A stretch of 10,969 nucleotides of DNA from Lysobacteraceae bacterium (GCA_003449515.1 DMHI01000138.1:1-10969); one strand, 5' to 3'. Positions 1-6,386 are shown, counted from the stretch's first letter. Program-made: numbers and translations. The notes: generated by a model not told the origin, from the sequence alone.

Positions 1-391
1 AGCCGAGGTCGTCGTGGCACTGGCCGAGCGCTGCGACACGCTGAAGGAAAGGTCCGAGCGCGCCCGCGTCTGGTTCGCGCCGCTGTCCGACTACGACGCT
101 GGCGCCGTCGACAAGCACCTCGTCGAAGCCGCCGCCGCGCCGCTGGCCGACGTGCGTGCGCGCATCGCCACGCAGGCCGAGTGGTCGCCGGCCGCGGTGC
201 AGCAGAGCCTCGCCGACACCGTGGCGGCGCTTGGCATCGGCATGGGCAAGCTGGCGCAGCCGCTGCGCGTCGCGATCACCGGCACCCAGGTGTCGCCGTC
301 GATCGACCACACGGTGTATCTCGCCGGCCGCGACGAGGCGCTGAAGCGCATCGACGCCGCATTGCAAAAGATCGCCGACCGCAGGTCTTGA
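1..391 (+). CDS. gltX: Glutamyl-tRNA synthetase, C-terminal part (5' end outside window)
   Basis: Charges tRNA-Glu with glutamate in the cytoplasm. About 129 codons are present, read from base 2, and end at TGA 389-391; the catalytic Rossmann half lies upstream of the window. What remains is the helical anticodon-binding domain. The segment WSPAAVQQSLADTVAALGIG, followed by a GKLAQPLRVAITGTQVSP-type stretch and ending in a GRDEALKRIDAAL-like helix, is typical of the C-terminus of bacterial GltX (the 'K.aqPlRvAltG...sP' signature). The full family length is about 470 residues. The next gene, zur, starts 28 bases downstream on the same strand with no visible terminator, so read-through from gltX into zur is possible. 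Alternatives are unlikely. Confidence 0.93.
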   Translation, partial: AEVVVALAERCDTLKERSERARVWFAPLSDYDAGAVDKHLVEAAAAPLADVRARIATQAEWSPAAVQQSLADTVAALGIGMGKLAQPLRVAITGTQVSPSIDHTVYLAGRDEALKRIDAALQKIADRRS

Positions 392-419
392 AGGCGCGGC
401 CCGCGTTAGGCTTCCTGTC

Positions 420-965
420 ATGGCCAAGTCCACGCCCGCCGCCGAACGATGCGCGCTCCGCGCCGCTGCACCGCCGCGTCCGCCCGGCCCGCCCTGCGCC
501 CACCCGGAGCTGCACGCGCACGAGCCGGGCGCTTTTGTGCGCGCGGTCGAGCAGGCCTGCCGCGAGCGTGGCCTGAACCTCACGCCGATCCGCGCCGAGG
601 CGCTGAAGCAGATCGCCGAAGCCGGCAAGCCGATCAAGGCCTATGACCTGCTTGAACGCATGCGTGGCGGGCCCGGTGCGTCGGCGCCGCCCACCGTCTA
701 CCGTGCGCTGGACTTCCTGCTTGCGCATGGCTTCATCCATCGTCTGGTCTCGATCAACGCCTTCCTCGCCTGCCACCTCCCGCTGGCCGGGCATGTGGTG
801 CCGATCCTGATCTGTCAGGCCTGCGAGAACGCGCAGGAGCTGGAGGACGAATCCGTCGCCGCCAGTCTTGATGCGCTGGCCCGGGCGCAGCGTTTTGTGC
901 CGGTGTCGGCCTACCTCGAAGTGCAAGGCCTGTGCGCGCGTTGCGCGGCGAAGGACGGCGCGTGA
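420..965 (+). CDS. zur: Zur, zinc-responsive Fur-family transcriptional repressor
   Basis: 181-residue Fur-family protein expected to bind DNA as a Zn-loaded dimer and repress zinc-uptake genes. A winged-helix domain spans about residues 40-110: LTPIRAEALKQI, then the recognition-helix motif APPTVYRALDFLLAHGFIH. PPTVYRALDFLL.GF.H is the form seen in E. coli Zur rather than Fur. By alignment from memory with E. coli Zur, all regulatory-site ligands are kept (H107, C118, H125, E140), as are the four structural cysteines (C132, C135, C172, C175). The only ATG that gives a full DNA-binding domain is at 420. It leaves a Pro/Ala-rich N-terminal extension of about 38 residues containing CAHPELHAHE, which is longer than usual; GTG at 537 is an alternative start. 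The stop overlaps the next gene's GTG start (GTGA, 962-965). A matching operator is seen at 4299-4318. Confidence 0.88.
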   Translation: MAKSTPAAERCALRAAAPPRPPGPPCAHPELHAHEPGAFVRAVEQACRERGLNLTPIRAEALKQIAEAGKPIKAYDLLERMRGGPGASAPPTVYRALDFLLAHGFIHRLVSINAFLACHLPLAGHVVPILICQACENAQELEDESVAASLDALARAQRFVPVSAYLEVQGLCARCAAKDGA

Positions 966-2191
966 GCCGGCTCGCGCTGATGATCGGCCTTGCGTTCGCA
1001 TCGCCCGCCGCGCTGGCGCAGGATTTTCCCGTCGACCCGCCGCGGGCACCCACGCCGGTTGGACCGCCGCCACCGCCGCTGTTGGCGGCGCCGGCCACCG
1101 AGGCGGCCACCGCCGAACTGATCACGCCCTTCCAGTTGCTCGACCGTTTCGTGCTGCCCGGCACCCGCCAGCGGCTGCAGTGGCGTCCGCCCGACGGCCT
1201 TGGCCGCGGTGAGGTGCCCAGCCCGATCACGGTGGTGCACGGGGCGCGGCCCGGCCCGGTGCTGTGCCTGATCGCCGGCATCCACGGTGACGAGTTGAAC
1301 GGCATCGAGGTGGCCCGCCGCATCGGCCAGGAGGTCGACCCGACGCGCCTCGAGGGCACCTTGATCGTGGCGCCGATCGTCAACGTCTTCGGCTTCACCC
1401 GGAACAACCGCTTTCTGCCGGATCGCCGCGACCTGAACCGCCACTTCCCCGGTTCGCGCACGGGCAGCATCGCCTCGCGCATGGCCTACGGTTTCTTCAA
1501 CGATGTGGTGCGCCGCTGCGATGCGCTGGTGGATTTCCACACCGGCTCGTTCCAGCGCACCAACCTGCCGCAGATCCGCGCCGATCTCACCCATCCCGAC
1601 GTGCTCGAGTTCACCCGCGGCTTCGGCAACACCCTGGTGCTGCACAGCCCCGGCGCGCGCGGGATGCTGCGCCTGGCCGCGGTGGCCACGGGCATCCCCG
1701 CCGTCACCTTCGAAGTCGGCGCGCCGCAGTTCCTCGAGGAGCAGCACATCGCGCCGGCCGCCGACGCCATCCGGGCGTTGATGCACCGGATGGCGATGCT
1801 CGATTCGGAGGCGCACGCCGGCGGCGAGCCGGTGACGACGCCGATCTACCAGGATTCGAGCTGGGTGCGTACCAATGCCGCTGGATTCCTGTTCGCCGAG
1901 GTCGAGCTGGGTGACCAGGTCAAGCTCGGTCAGCGCCTCGGCCATGTCATCGATCCGGTGTCGAACCGGCGCACCGAGATCGTCGCGCCCTTCCCGGGGC
2001 AGGTGTTGGGCAAGGCGCTCAACCAGCAGGTGCTGCCGGGCTACGCCGCGTTCCACATCGGCAAGCTGACCAGCGAGCAGCAGGCCGTGCTCGAGGCAGC
2101 CGCGGCCCGCGCCGACGCCAGTGAGGCGGTCGACGAGGACCCGGAAGAGCGCCCGGACGATGAGGCCGGGCGCGAGGACGAGCGCGAGTAG
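962..2191 (+). CDS. Exported succinylglutamate desuccinylase/aspartoacylase-family zinc hydrolase
   Basis: 409 residues from GTG 962. This start gives a GTGA overlap with the zur stop and a clean signal peptide: Lys/Arg-poor n-region, hydrophobic core LALMIGLAFASPAA, cleavage near ALA-Q (residues 19-20). The protein is therefore predicted to be periplasmic. A proline-rich linker follows (about 22-44). The AstE/AspA-type M14-like catalytic domain has the zinc motif HGDE (H108, E111), the substrate-binding RDLNRHFPG segment (N159, R160), the third zinc ligand in DFHTG (H193) and the catalytic Glu in TFEVG (E251). A C-terminal beta/lipoyl-like segment (about residues 300-370) precedes a very acidic tail of about 29 residues. 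Family members hydrolyse N-acyl amino acids or related amides; this one's substrate is unknown. It is not the cytoplasmic AstE of arginine catabolism, because it is exported and no ast genes are nearby. Coupling to zur suggests a zinc-linked role, which is inference. Confidence 0.82.
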   Translation: MSRLALMIGLAFASPAALAQDFPVDPPRAPTPVGPPPPPLLAAPATEAATAELITPFQLLDRFVLPGTRQRLQWRPPDGLGRGEVPSPITVVHGARPGPVLCLIAGIHGDELNGIEVARRIGQEVDPTRLEGTLIVAPIVNVFGFTRNNRFLPDRRDLNRHFPGSRTGSIASRMAYGFFNDVVRRCDALVDFHTGSFQRTNLPQIRADLTHPDVLEFTRGFGNTLVLHSPGARGMLRLAAVATGIPAVTFEVGAPQFLEEQHIAPAADAIRALMHRMAMLDSEAHAGGEPVTTPIYQDSSWVRTNAAGFLFAEVELGDQVKLGQRLGHVIDPVSNRRTEIVAPFPGQVLGKALNQQVLPGYAAFHIGKLTSEQQAVLEAAAARADASEAVDEDPEERPDDEAGREDERE

Positions 2192-2192
2192 C

Positions 2193-4268
2193 TCAGAAGA
2201 ACACGCGCAGCCCGGCGGTGAGGTTGCGGCCCATCAGCGGTGCCTTCTCCTTCAGGAACGAGGTGTGCAGACGCGCGTCCTCGTCGGTCAGGTTGCTGCC
2301 CTTGAGGTAGGCCTCCCAGCCGAAGGTGCGGGTGTCCCAGTGGTAGCTGACCTGCGCATCGAGCAGGGTGAAGGCGTCGGTCGGCGTCTCGCCGATGGCG
2401 ACGCGATCCTGCTCCTGGTGACGCACCAGGCCGACGCCGGCACGCCAGGCCTCGAGCGACCAGCCGAGGTCGAGGCCGACACGGGTGGGCGCGATACGCG
2501 GCAGATCACCGCCGTTGTCGCGCTCGCCGCGCACACCATCGGCGAAGCCACGCAGGGTCCACAGGCCGTTGGCGGTCTCGGCGAGCGTGACCGTGCCCTC
2601 GACTTCCCAGCCGGTGAAGGTCGCATCGGCCTGCGTCCACAGCCGCACCGGCAGATCGTCGATCTCGAAGCCGGTTTCGGCGAGGTAGATGAAGTCGCTG
2701 AACTCGGTTCGGTAAACGGCGGCACCCAGCTCGAAGCGTTCGGCCTTGAACCTCGCGCCCAGCTCGGCGCGGTCGGCGCGCTCGGTTTCGAGCAGCGGAT
2801 CGCCGACCACGTAGCTCTGCATGGCGATATGCGCGCCTTCGGCGTAAAGCTCTTCAGCGGTCGGCGCGCGCTCGGCGCGGTCGAGGTTCAGCGTGAGCTG
2901 CAGGGCCTCGCTGGTGTTCCACAGCAGGCCGGCCGATACGCTGTCGGCGCTGAAGTCGCGCGTGGCGAGACCGCCCAGCAGCTCGACATCGACATCGTCG
3001 CGGCGCGCGCCGAGTTCGAGGCGGAAATCGCCGAAGGCGCGCTCCTGCAGCAGGAACAGGCCACGGCTGCGGGTCTCGGTGGGCGAGAGGTAGGTGTTCT
3101 CACCATCGGCGACGAAGTCGCGCAGACCGTACTGGACGCCGATCGCGCCCTCCCAGCCGGCGATCGGCGCCTGCACCGCCTCGAGACGGAACTGCTCGGC
3201 GTCGTTGAGGAAGCGCGTCTTGACCTCGTTGCCCTCGATCTCGACATGCTGGTAATCGTTGCGCACGCCGCTCAGGCTGATCTGCTGGACGAAGCCGAGA
3301 TCGTTGATGCCGCCGCGCACCTCGGTGCGCTGCTGGTCGAGATCGATCGTGACGCCTTTCTCTTCCGCATGGCCGCCGCCGTGGCCGTGACCATGCCCGT
3401 GGGCGTGGCCGGGGACGCCGTAGCGGGTGGCGAAGTCCGACAGCGCGGCGCCGAAGAACACGCGCTCGCCCAGCCAGGCCGCGCCGCCGCTCATCGCAGT
3501 GGTGTTGGTGGCTGAATCCTTGAGGGTGTCGCGCTCGAACTCCGACGGATCCTCGCCTTCGGCGATTTCCTCGGCGCGCTTGGCGTCGGAATAGGCGAAG
3601 CCCGGGATATCCATGTCGCTGGTGTCACGCACCAGTCCGTCGAAATGCCAGGCGAAGGCACCGCTGCCGCCGTCGAGACGCAGCAGGGTGGCGGCCTCGT
3701 TGTTGGCGCTGCCGGCGCGCATTTCGGCGCGGCCGCTGATGAAGCGCTCGGCGCGCTGGCGCGGAATGCGGTTGTCGACGGCGTTGACCGCGCCACCGAT
3801 CGCGCCGCTGCCGAAGAACAGGTTGGCGGGGCCCTTCAGCACCTCGATGCTGTCGGCAAGGAAGGGCTCGATGGTGATGGCGTGGTCGGCGCTGACGGTC
3901 GACGCGTCGAAGGTCGGCAGGCCGTTGGCCAGCACCTGCACGCGCGCGCCGTCGAGACCGCGGATGACCGGGCGGCCCACGCCGGGGCCGAAGTCGGTGT
4001 TCTGCACGCCGGGCAGGCGATCAAGCGTTTCGCCCAGAGTGGCGGCGCGCTGCGCATCGAGCGCCTCGCCGGCGAGCACATCGACCGGCCGGGCGATCTG
4101 CTCGACCGAGTTGGCCAGCGGCGAGGACGTGACTTCGAGCTCGTCGAGGGTCGGTGGCTCGTCGCGCGCGGTGTGCGGGTGCTGGCGCTCCTCGGCGTGG
4201 ATCTGCGGCGCGGCGAGCGCGACGAGGATGGCGAGGGCAAGGGCGGAGCGCGGGGTCGTTCGCTTCAT
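2193..4268 (-). CDS. TonB-dependent outer-membrane receptor, ZnuD-like (probable zinc uptake)
   Basis: 691-residue outer-membrane beta-barrel receptor expected to import a metal or metal chelate with energy from TonB-ExbBD. It has a signal peptide (1-25, cleavage after QIHA) and a possible TonB box near LDELEVTSS (41-49). The plug domain (about 50-165) includes RPVIRGLDGARVQVLANGL and IEVLKGPANLFFGSGAIGGAVN. A large barrel follows, ending in the usual aromatic terminus (LRVFF). A His/Gly-rich stretch at residues 287-300, genomic 3369-3410, holds six His (GHAHGHGHGHGGGH). It lies in an apparent extracellular loop and resembles the His-rich loops of the neisserial zinc receptor ZnuD. More His occur at the mature N-terminus (H30, H32). 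The promoter contains a Zur-box-like site shared with the divergent MerC-domain gene, which supports zinc over copper, cobalt or siderophores. The stop is one base from the stop of the convergent upstream gene. Confidence 0.85.
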   Translation of the reverse strand: MKRTTPRSALALAILVALAAPQIHAEERQHPHTARDEPPTLDELEVTSSPLANSVEQIARPVDVLAGEALDAQRAATLGETLDRLPGVQNTDFGPGVGRPVIRGLDGARVQVLANGLPTFDASTVSADHAITIEPFLADSIEVLKGPANLFFGSGAIGGAVNAVDNRIPRQRAERFISGRAEMRAGSANNEAATLLRLDGGSGAFAWHFDGLVRDTSDMDIPGFAYSDAKRAEEIAEGEDPSEFERDTLKDSATNTTAMSGGAAWLGERVFFGAALSDFATRYGVPGHAHGHGHGHGGGHAEEKGVTIDLDQQRTEVRGGINDLGFVQQISLSGVRNDYQHVEIEGNEVKTRFLNDAEQFRLEAVQAPIAGWEGAIGVQYGLRDFVADGENTYLSPTETRSRGLFLLQERAFGDFRLELGARRDDVDVELLGGLATRDFSADSVSAGLLWNTSEALQLTLNLDRAERAPTAEELYAEGAHIAMQSYVVGDPLLETERADRAELGARFKAERFELGAAVYRTEFSDFIYLAETGFEIDDLPVRLWTQADATFTGWEVEGTVTLAETANGLWTLRGFADGVRGERDNGGDLPRIAPTRVGLDLGWSLEAWRAGVGLVRHQEQDRVAIGETPTDAFTLLDAQVSYHWDTRTFGWEAYLKGSNLTDEDARLHTSFLKEKAPLMGRNLTAGLRVFF

Positions 4269-4298
4269 GTCGGGTCCGGTCGTGGCGGGGTTTCGTCG

Positions 4299-4318
4299 AT
4301 GTTATACTATTGCAATTC
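4299..4318. promoter_or_regulatory. Putative Zur operator (Zur box)
   Basis: The site ATGTTATACTATTGCAATTC matches the gammaproteobacterial Zur-box form ATGTTATA-N-TATAACAT (recalled consensus). The left half is perfect; the right half keeps TAT..CA.TTC. Around the centre at 4307, five of the seven innermost base pairs are palindromic. It is a marked AT-rich island in very GC-rich DNA. It sits 31 bases before the receptor start and 23 bases before the likely MerC start, and it covers the best -10 element on each strand. Zur is encoded about 3.3 kb away. Binding has not been shown; the assignment rests on sequence and context. Confidence 0.68.
4303..4309. promoter_or_regulatory. Overlapping divergent -10 elements for the receptor and MerC-domain genes
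   Basis: On the plus strand TATACT (4303-4308) is a near-consensus -10 that would start the MerC-domain mRNA about 20-25 bases before GTG 4341. On the minus strand TAGTAT (4304-4309), or the adjacent TATAAC (4301-4306), would serve the receptor, with a leader of about 25-30 bases. No convincing -35 is seen on either strand at 16-18 bases spacing (AGGCTC on minus, TCGTGG on plus), as is common when an activator helps or in GC-rich genomes. Both -10s lie inside the Zur box, so one bound dimer could block both. Confidence 0.5.
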
Positions 4319-4340
4319 CAGAGTGCGAGCCTCACCGACT

Positions 4341-4847
4341 GTGTCCACATCCCCTTCAATCGCCGAGCGCATCGAGCGTGTCGAGCGCCGCGGCCGCTGG
4401 TACGACCGCCTCGGCGCCGGCGCGGCCACCGTGTGCGCGCTGCACTGCGCCCTGCTGCCGCTGGCGATCATTTTCCTGCCCGCGCTGGGCCTCGAGTTTT
4501 TCGCCTCGCATGCTTTCGAGGGCTTTTTCCTCGCCTTCTCGACGGTCTTCGCCGTGCTCTCGGTGGCGCACAGCCTGCGCATCCACCGGCGCTTTTTCGC
4601 CTGGCACCTGCTGCTGCCGGGCATGGGCCTGCTCTGGCTCGAGCGCTTCATCCCGTGGATCCACGACCATCCGGTGGCCCACGCGGTGGGCATGACGATG
4701 GCGGGCGGCCTGGTCGCCGCCGCGCACCTCGTCAACCTGCGTCGTGCGCATCATGCCGCCGACACCACCTGCGGGCATTGCCCCGCGCGTGCGCCGGGTG
4801 ACGGCGGTGCTACACTCTCGCCCCTTCCGAACAACGACCAGCATTGA
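4341..4847 (+). CDS. MerC-domain inner-membrane protein, possible zinc/metal transporter
   Basis: 168 residues from GTG 4341. The frame is also open back to ATG 4299, but that start lies inside the -10/operator, so GTG 4341 (or GTG 4323) is preferred. After a charged N-terminus there are four predicted membrane helices, at about 25-50, 59-79, 85-104 and 112-133. Helix 1 carries the metal-type motif C32-A-L-H35-C36, which resembles the paired Cys of MerC mercuric-ion transporters. His also occur in or near the other helices (H77, H89, H114, H129). The tail holds HHAADTTCGHCP (H137, H138, C144, H146, C147), a plausible second metal site. There is no merR, merA or merT nearby, so a mercury role is unlikely. 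The shared Zur-box promoter with a ZnuD-like receptor suggests zinc handling at the inner membrane, but transport has not been shown. The stop codon overlaps the ribosome-binding site of the next gene. Confidence 0.75.
   Translation: MSTSPSIAERIERVERRGRWYDRLGAGAATVCALHCALLPLAIIFLPALGLEFFASHAFEGFFLAFSTVFAVLSVAHSLRIHRRFFAWHLLLPGMGLLWLERFIPWIHDHPVAHAVGMTMAGGLVAAAHLVNLRRAHHAADTTCGHCPARAPGDGGATLSPLPNNDQH
4811..4816 (+). promoter_or_regulatory. Possible -10 element for the bTHX gene
   Basis: TACACT is a good -10 match within the 3' end of the MerC-domain gene, about 41 bases before the bTHX start. No -35 is recognisable at normal spacing. It would give the ribosomal protein gene its own transcription, independent of the zinc-controlled promoter upstream. 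Confidence 0.3.
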
Positions 4848-4850
4848 GGA
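4846..4850 (+). promoter_or_regulatory. Ribosome-binding site of the bTHX gene, overlapping the upstream stop
   Basis: GAGGA lies six bases before ATG 4857 and shares bases with the TGA (4845-4847) of the MerC-domain gene. A ribosome finishing the upstream gene could therefore re-initiate on bTHX. Confidence 0.6.
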
Positions 4851-4856
4851 TCGACC

Positions 4857-5042
4857 ATGGGCAAAGGTGACCGCAAGACCGCCAAGGGCAAGCGCTACAA
4901 CGCCTCGTACGGCAACGCCCGTCCGCACCAGACCATCGTCAAGGCCGCCGCCACCGCGGTGAAGGCCGCGCCGGCCAAGGCCGCGCCTGCCGCCAAGAAG
5001 GCCCCGGCGAAGAAGGCTCCGGCCAAGAAGGCCTCGGCCTGA
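4857..5042 (+). CDS. 30S ribosomal protein bTHX (Thx family)
   Basis: 61-residue, very basic protein that packs into the head of the small ribosomal subunit. The N-terminal half, MGKGDRKTAKGKRYNASYGN followed by ARPHQ, is the hallmark of the family (MGKGD.KT.KGK....YG..RP). The C-terminal 30 residues are low-complexity Lys/Ala/Pro with the repeated unit KKAPA, encoded by a 15-bp tandem DNA repeat; such tails vary in proteobacterial members. There are no Cys and one His, so the protein itself is not zinc-binding. ATG 4857 has a clear GAGGA site. It is followed by a strong intrinsic terminator and convergent to hutI. It may be transcribed from its own -10 (4811) and by read-through from the MerC-domain gene. 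Confidence 0.9.
   Translation: MGKGDRKTAKGKRYNASYGNARPHQTIVKAAATAVKAAPAKAAPAAKKAPAKKAPAKKASA
4995..5039 (+). repeat. Three tandem 15-bp repeats coding KKAPA/KKASA
   Basis: The units are AAGAAGGCCCCGGCG, AAGAAGGCTCCGGCC and AAGAAGGCCTCGGCC, in frame at the 3' end of the bTHX gene. They differ at one to three bases, so copy number could change by slippage without a frameshift. Confidence 0.85.
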
Positions 5043-5079
5043 GGCGCTGAGCCCGCCGCGCGAAGCACAGCCTACGCCC

Positions 5080-5103
5080 CGCCCCGAGCGGGGCGTTTGC
5101 TTT
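5080..5103 (+). terminator. Intrinsic (Rho-independent) terminator after bTHX
   Basis: A six-base-pair all-GC stem, CGCCCC (5080-5085) with GGGGCG (5090-5095), closes a GAGC loop and is followed directly by TTTGCTTT. It lies 38 bases after the bTHX stop. The minus strand has no T-run on its exit side, so the convergent hutI transcript is probably not ended by this element. Confidence 0.82.
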
Positions 5104-5147
5104 GGCGGGCGGCATCGCTCCGGCGGGTGCTGGCACCGTTACCGCAA

Positions 5148-6386
5148 TCAGCGCGCTGGAGTCGACGCTCCGGTGGCGACTTCCCGCCCCGCCGACCACA
5201 GCGCATCCGGCCGTACTTCGCCCAGCCAGTAGCAGAGCTCGGCCGGATGCTTCAGCGGCCACAGCGCCAGATCGGCGCGCAGACCGACGGCGATGCGGCC
5301 ACGATCGTCGAGGCCGAGCGCGCGGGCGGCGTGCTGGGTGGTAGCGCGCAGGGCTTCCTCCGGCGTGAGGCGGAAATGCGTGCAGGCCAGCGACATCGCC
5401 AGCGGCAGTGAGCGCAGCGGCGAGGTGCCCGGATTCAGATCGGTGCTGACCGCCATCGGCACGCCGTGGCGGCGGAACGCCGCGATTGGCGGCTGCTTCG
5501 TCTCGCGCAGGCAGTGGTAGCTGCCGGGCAGCAGCACGGCCACGGTGCCGGCCGCCGCCATCGCGGCGACGGCGGCCTCGTCGGTGTATTCGACGTGGTC
5601 GGCCGAGAGGCCGTTGAACGCGGCGACCAGTGCGGCACCGCCGCCGTCGCTGAGCTGGTCGGCGTGCAGCTTCACCGCCAGGCCGAGCGCCGTCGCCGCT
5701 TCGAACACGCGACGTGTCTGCGCGGCGCTGAAGCCGATGTGCTCGCAGAAGGCATCGACGGCGTCGACGAGACCCTCGGCGTGCAGAGCCGGCAGCCACT
5801 CGATGAGCGCGTCGATGTAATCCTCGGGCCGGCCGGCGAACTCCGGCGGCAGCGCGTGGGCGCCGAGGAAGGTCGTTCGCACGGTGATCCCGAGCTCGAC
5901 GCCGATGCGCCGCGCCACACGCAGCATCCTCGCTTCGTCGGCCAGCGTGAGGCCATAGCCGGATTTGATCTCGAGCGTGGTGCAGCCGCTGCCGATCAGC
6001 GCCGACGCGCGTGGCAGCGACGCGCGCAGCAGGGCGTCGTCGTCCGCCGCGCGGGTGGCGCGCACGGTCGAGAGGATGCCACCGCCTTCGCGGGCGATGG
6101 CCTCGTAGCTTTCGCCGTGCAAACGCCGCTCGAACTCGCCGGAGCGATCGCCGGCGAAGACCAGGTGGGTGTGGCAATCGATGAGGCCCGGCGTGAGCAG
6201 GCGCTGCGCACCGTCGACGGGCTCGAGGCCGCGCAGCGCGGAGGGCAGGGCGTCGGGCGGGCCGGCGAAGGCGATGCGGCCGTCGCGCACGGCCACCGCC
6301 GCGTGCTCGACCACGGCATAGCCGGCCGCATCGGCAAGGCCGACAAGGCGCACGTCGCGCAGCAGGAAGTCGTTGGAATCCGGCAT
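5148..6386 (-). CDS. hutI: Imidazolonepropionase (histidine degradation, step 3)
   Basis: Cytoplasmic amidohydrolase that opens 4-imidazolone-5-propanoate to N-formimino-L-glutamate. 412 residues from ATG 6386, the usual family length. It has an N-terminal beta domain (1-65), then the metal site HTH (H72, H74) in PGLIDCHTHLVFAGDRSGEF, LEIKSGYGL (139-145), FLGAHALPPEF (173-183), H241 in KLHADQLSD, ADHVEYTDE (262-270), and the catalytic/metal Asp in AVSTDLNPGT (D316). These are all standard HutI signatures. Two in-frame ATGs lie just upstream (6398, 6407), so the start could be up to seven residues earlier; ATG 6386 fits the family N-terminus best. The frame stays open far upstream of the start, but that part is a shadow of hutF. 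It diverges from hutF, whose enzyme uses its product. Confidence 0.95.
   Translation of the reverse strand: MPDSNDFLLRDVRLVGLADAAGYAVVEHAAVAVRDGRIAFAGPPDALPSALRGLEPVDGAQRLLTPGLIDCHTHLVFAGDRSGEFERRLHGESYEAIAREGGGILSTVRATRAADDDALLRASLPRASALIGSGCTTLEIKSGYGLTLADEARMLRVARRIGVELGITVRTTFLGAHALPPEFAGRPEDYIDALIEWLPALHAEGLVDAVDAFCEHIGFSAAQTRRVFEAATALGLAVKLHADQLSDGGGAALVAAFNGLSADHVEYTDEAAVAAMAAAGTVAVLLPGSYHCLRETKQPPIAAFRRHGVPMAVSTDLNPGTSPLRSLPLAMSLACTHFRLTPEEALRATTQHAARALGLDDRGRIAVGLRADLALWPLKHPAELCYWLGEVRPDALWSAGREVATGASTPAR

Noticed and set aside
392..419. Second Zur box upstream of zur
   Set aside because: The 28-base gltX-zur gap is GC-rich with no TGTTAT-type half-site, so there is no sign of autoregulation here.
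276..2056. Long minus-strand frames (276-1073 and 911-2056) across gltX, zur and the hydrolase
   Set aside because: They lie antisense to genes with conserved catalytic or zinc residues and have no domain signature of their own.
2121..3515. 464-codon open frame on the plus strand opposite the TonB receptor
   Set aside because: It is fully antisense to a receptor with clear motifs, contains no recognisable domain, and is explained by GC-rich codon use keeping the opposite frame open.
3645..4340. Open frame extending the MerC-domain gene upstream across the receptor
   Set aside because: It would translate through the receptor gene and the promoter/operator; MerC-domain homology begins after GTG 4341.
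4341..4847. Mercury resistance determinant
   Set aside because: The MerC-type domain stands alone with no merR, merA, merT or merP and shares a Zur-box promoter, so metal homeostasis is the better reading.
4995..5039. CRISPR or regulatory repeat array
   Set aside because: The 15-bp units are contiguous, in frame and code for the KKAPA tail of bTHX; there are no spacers.
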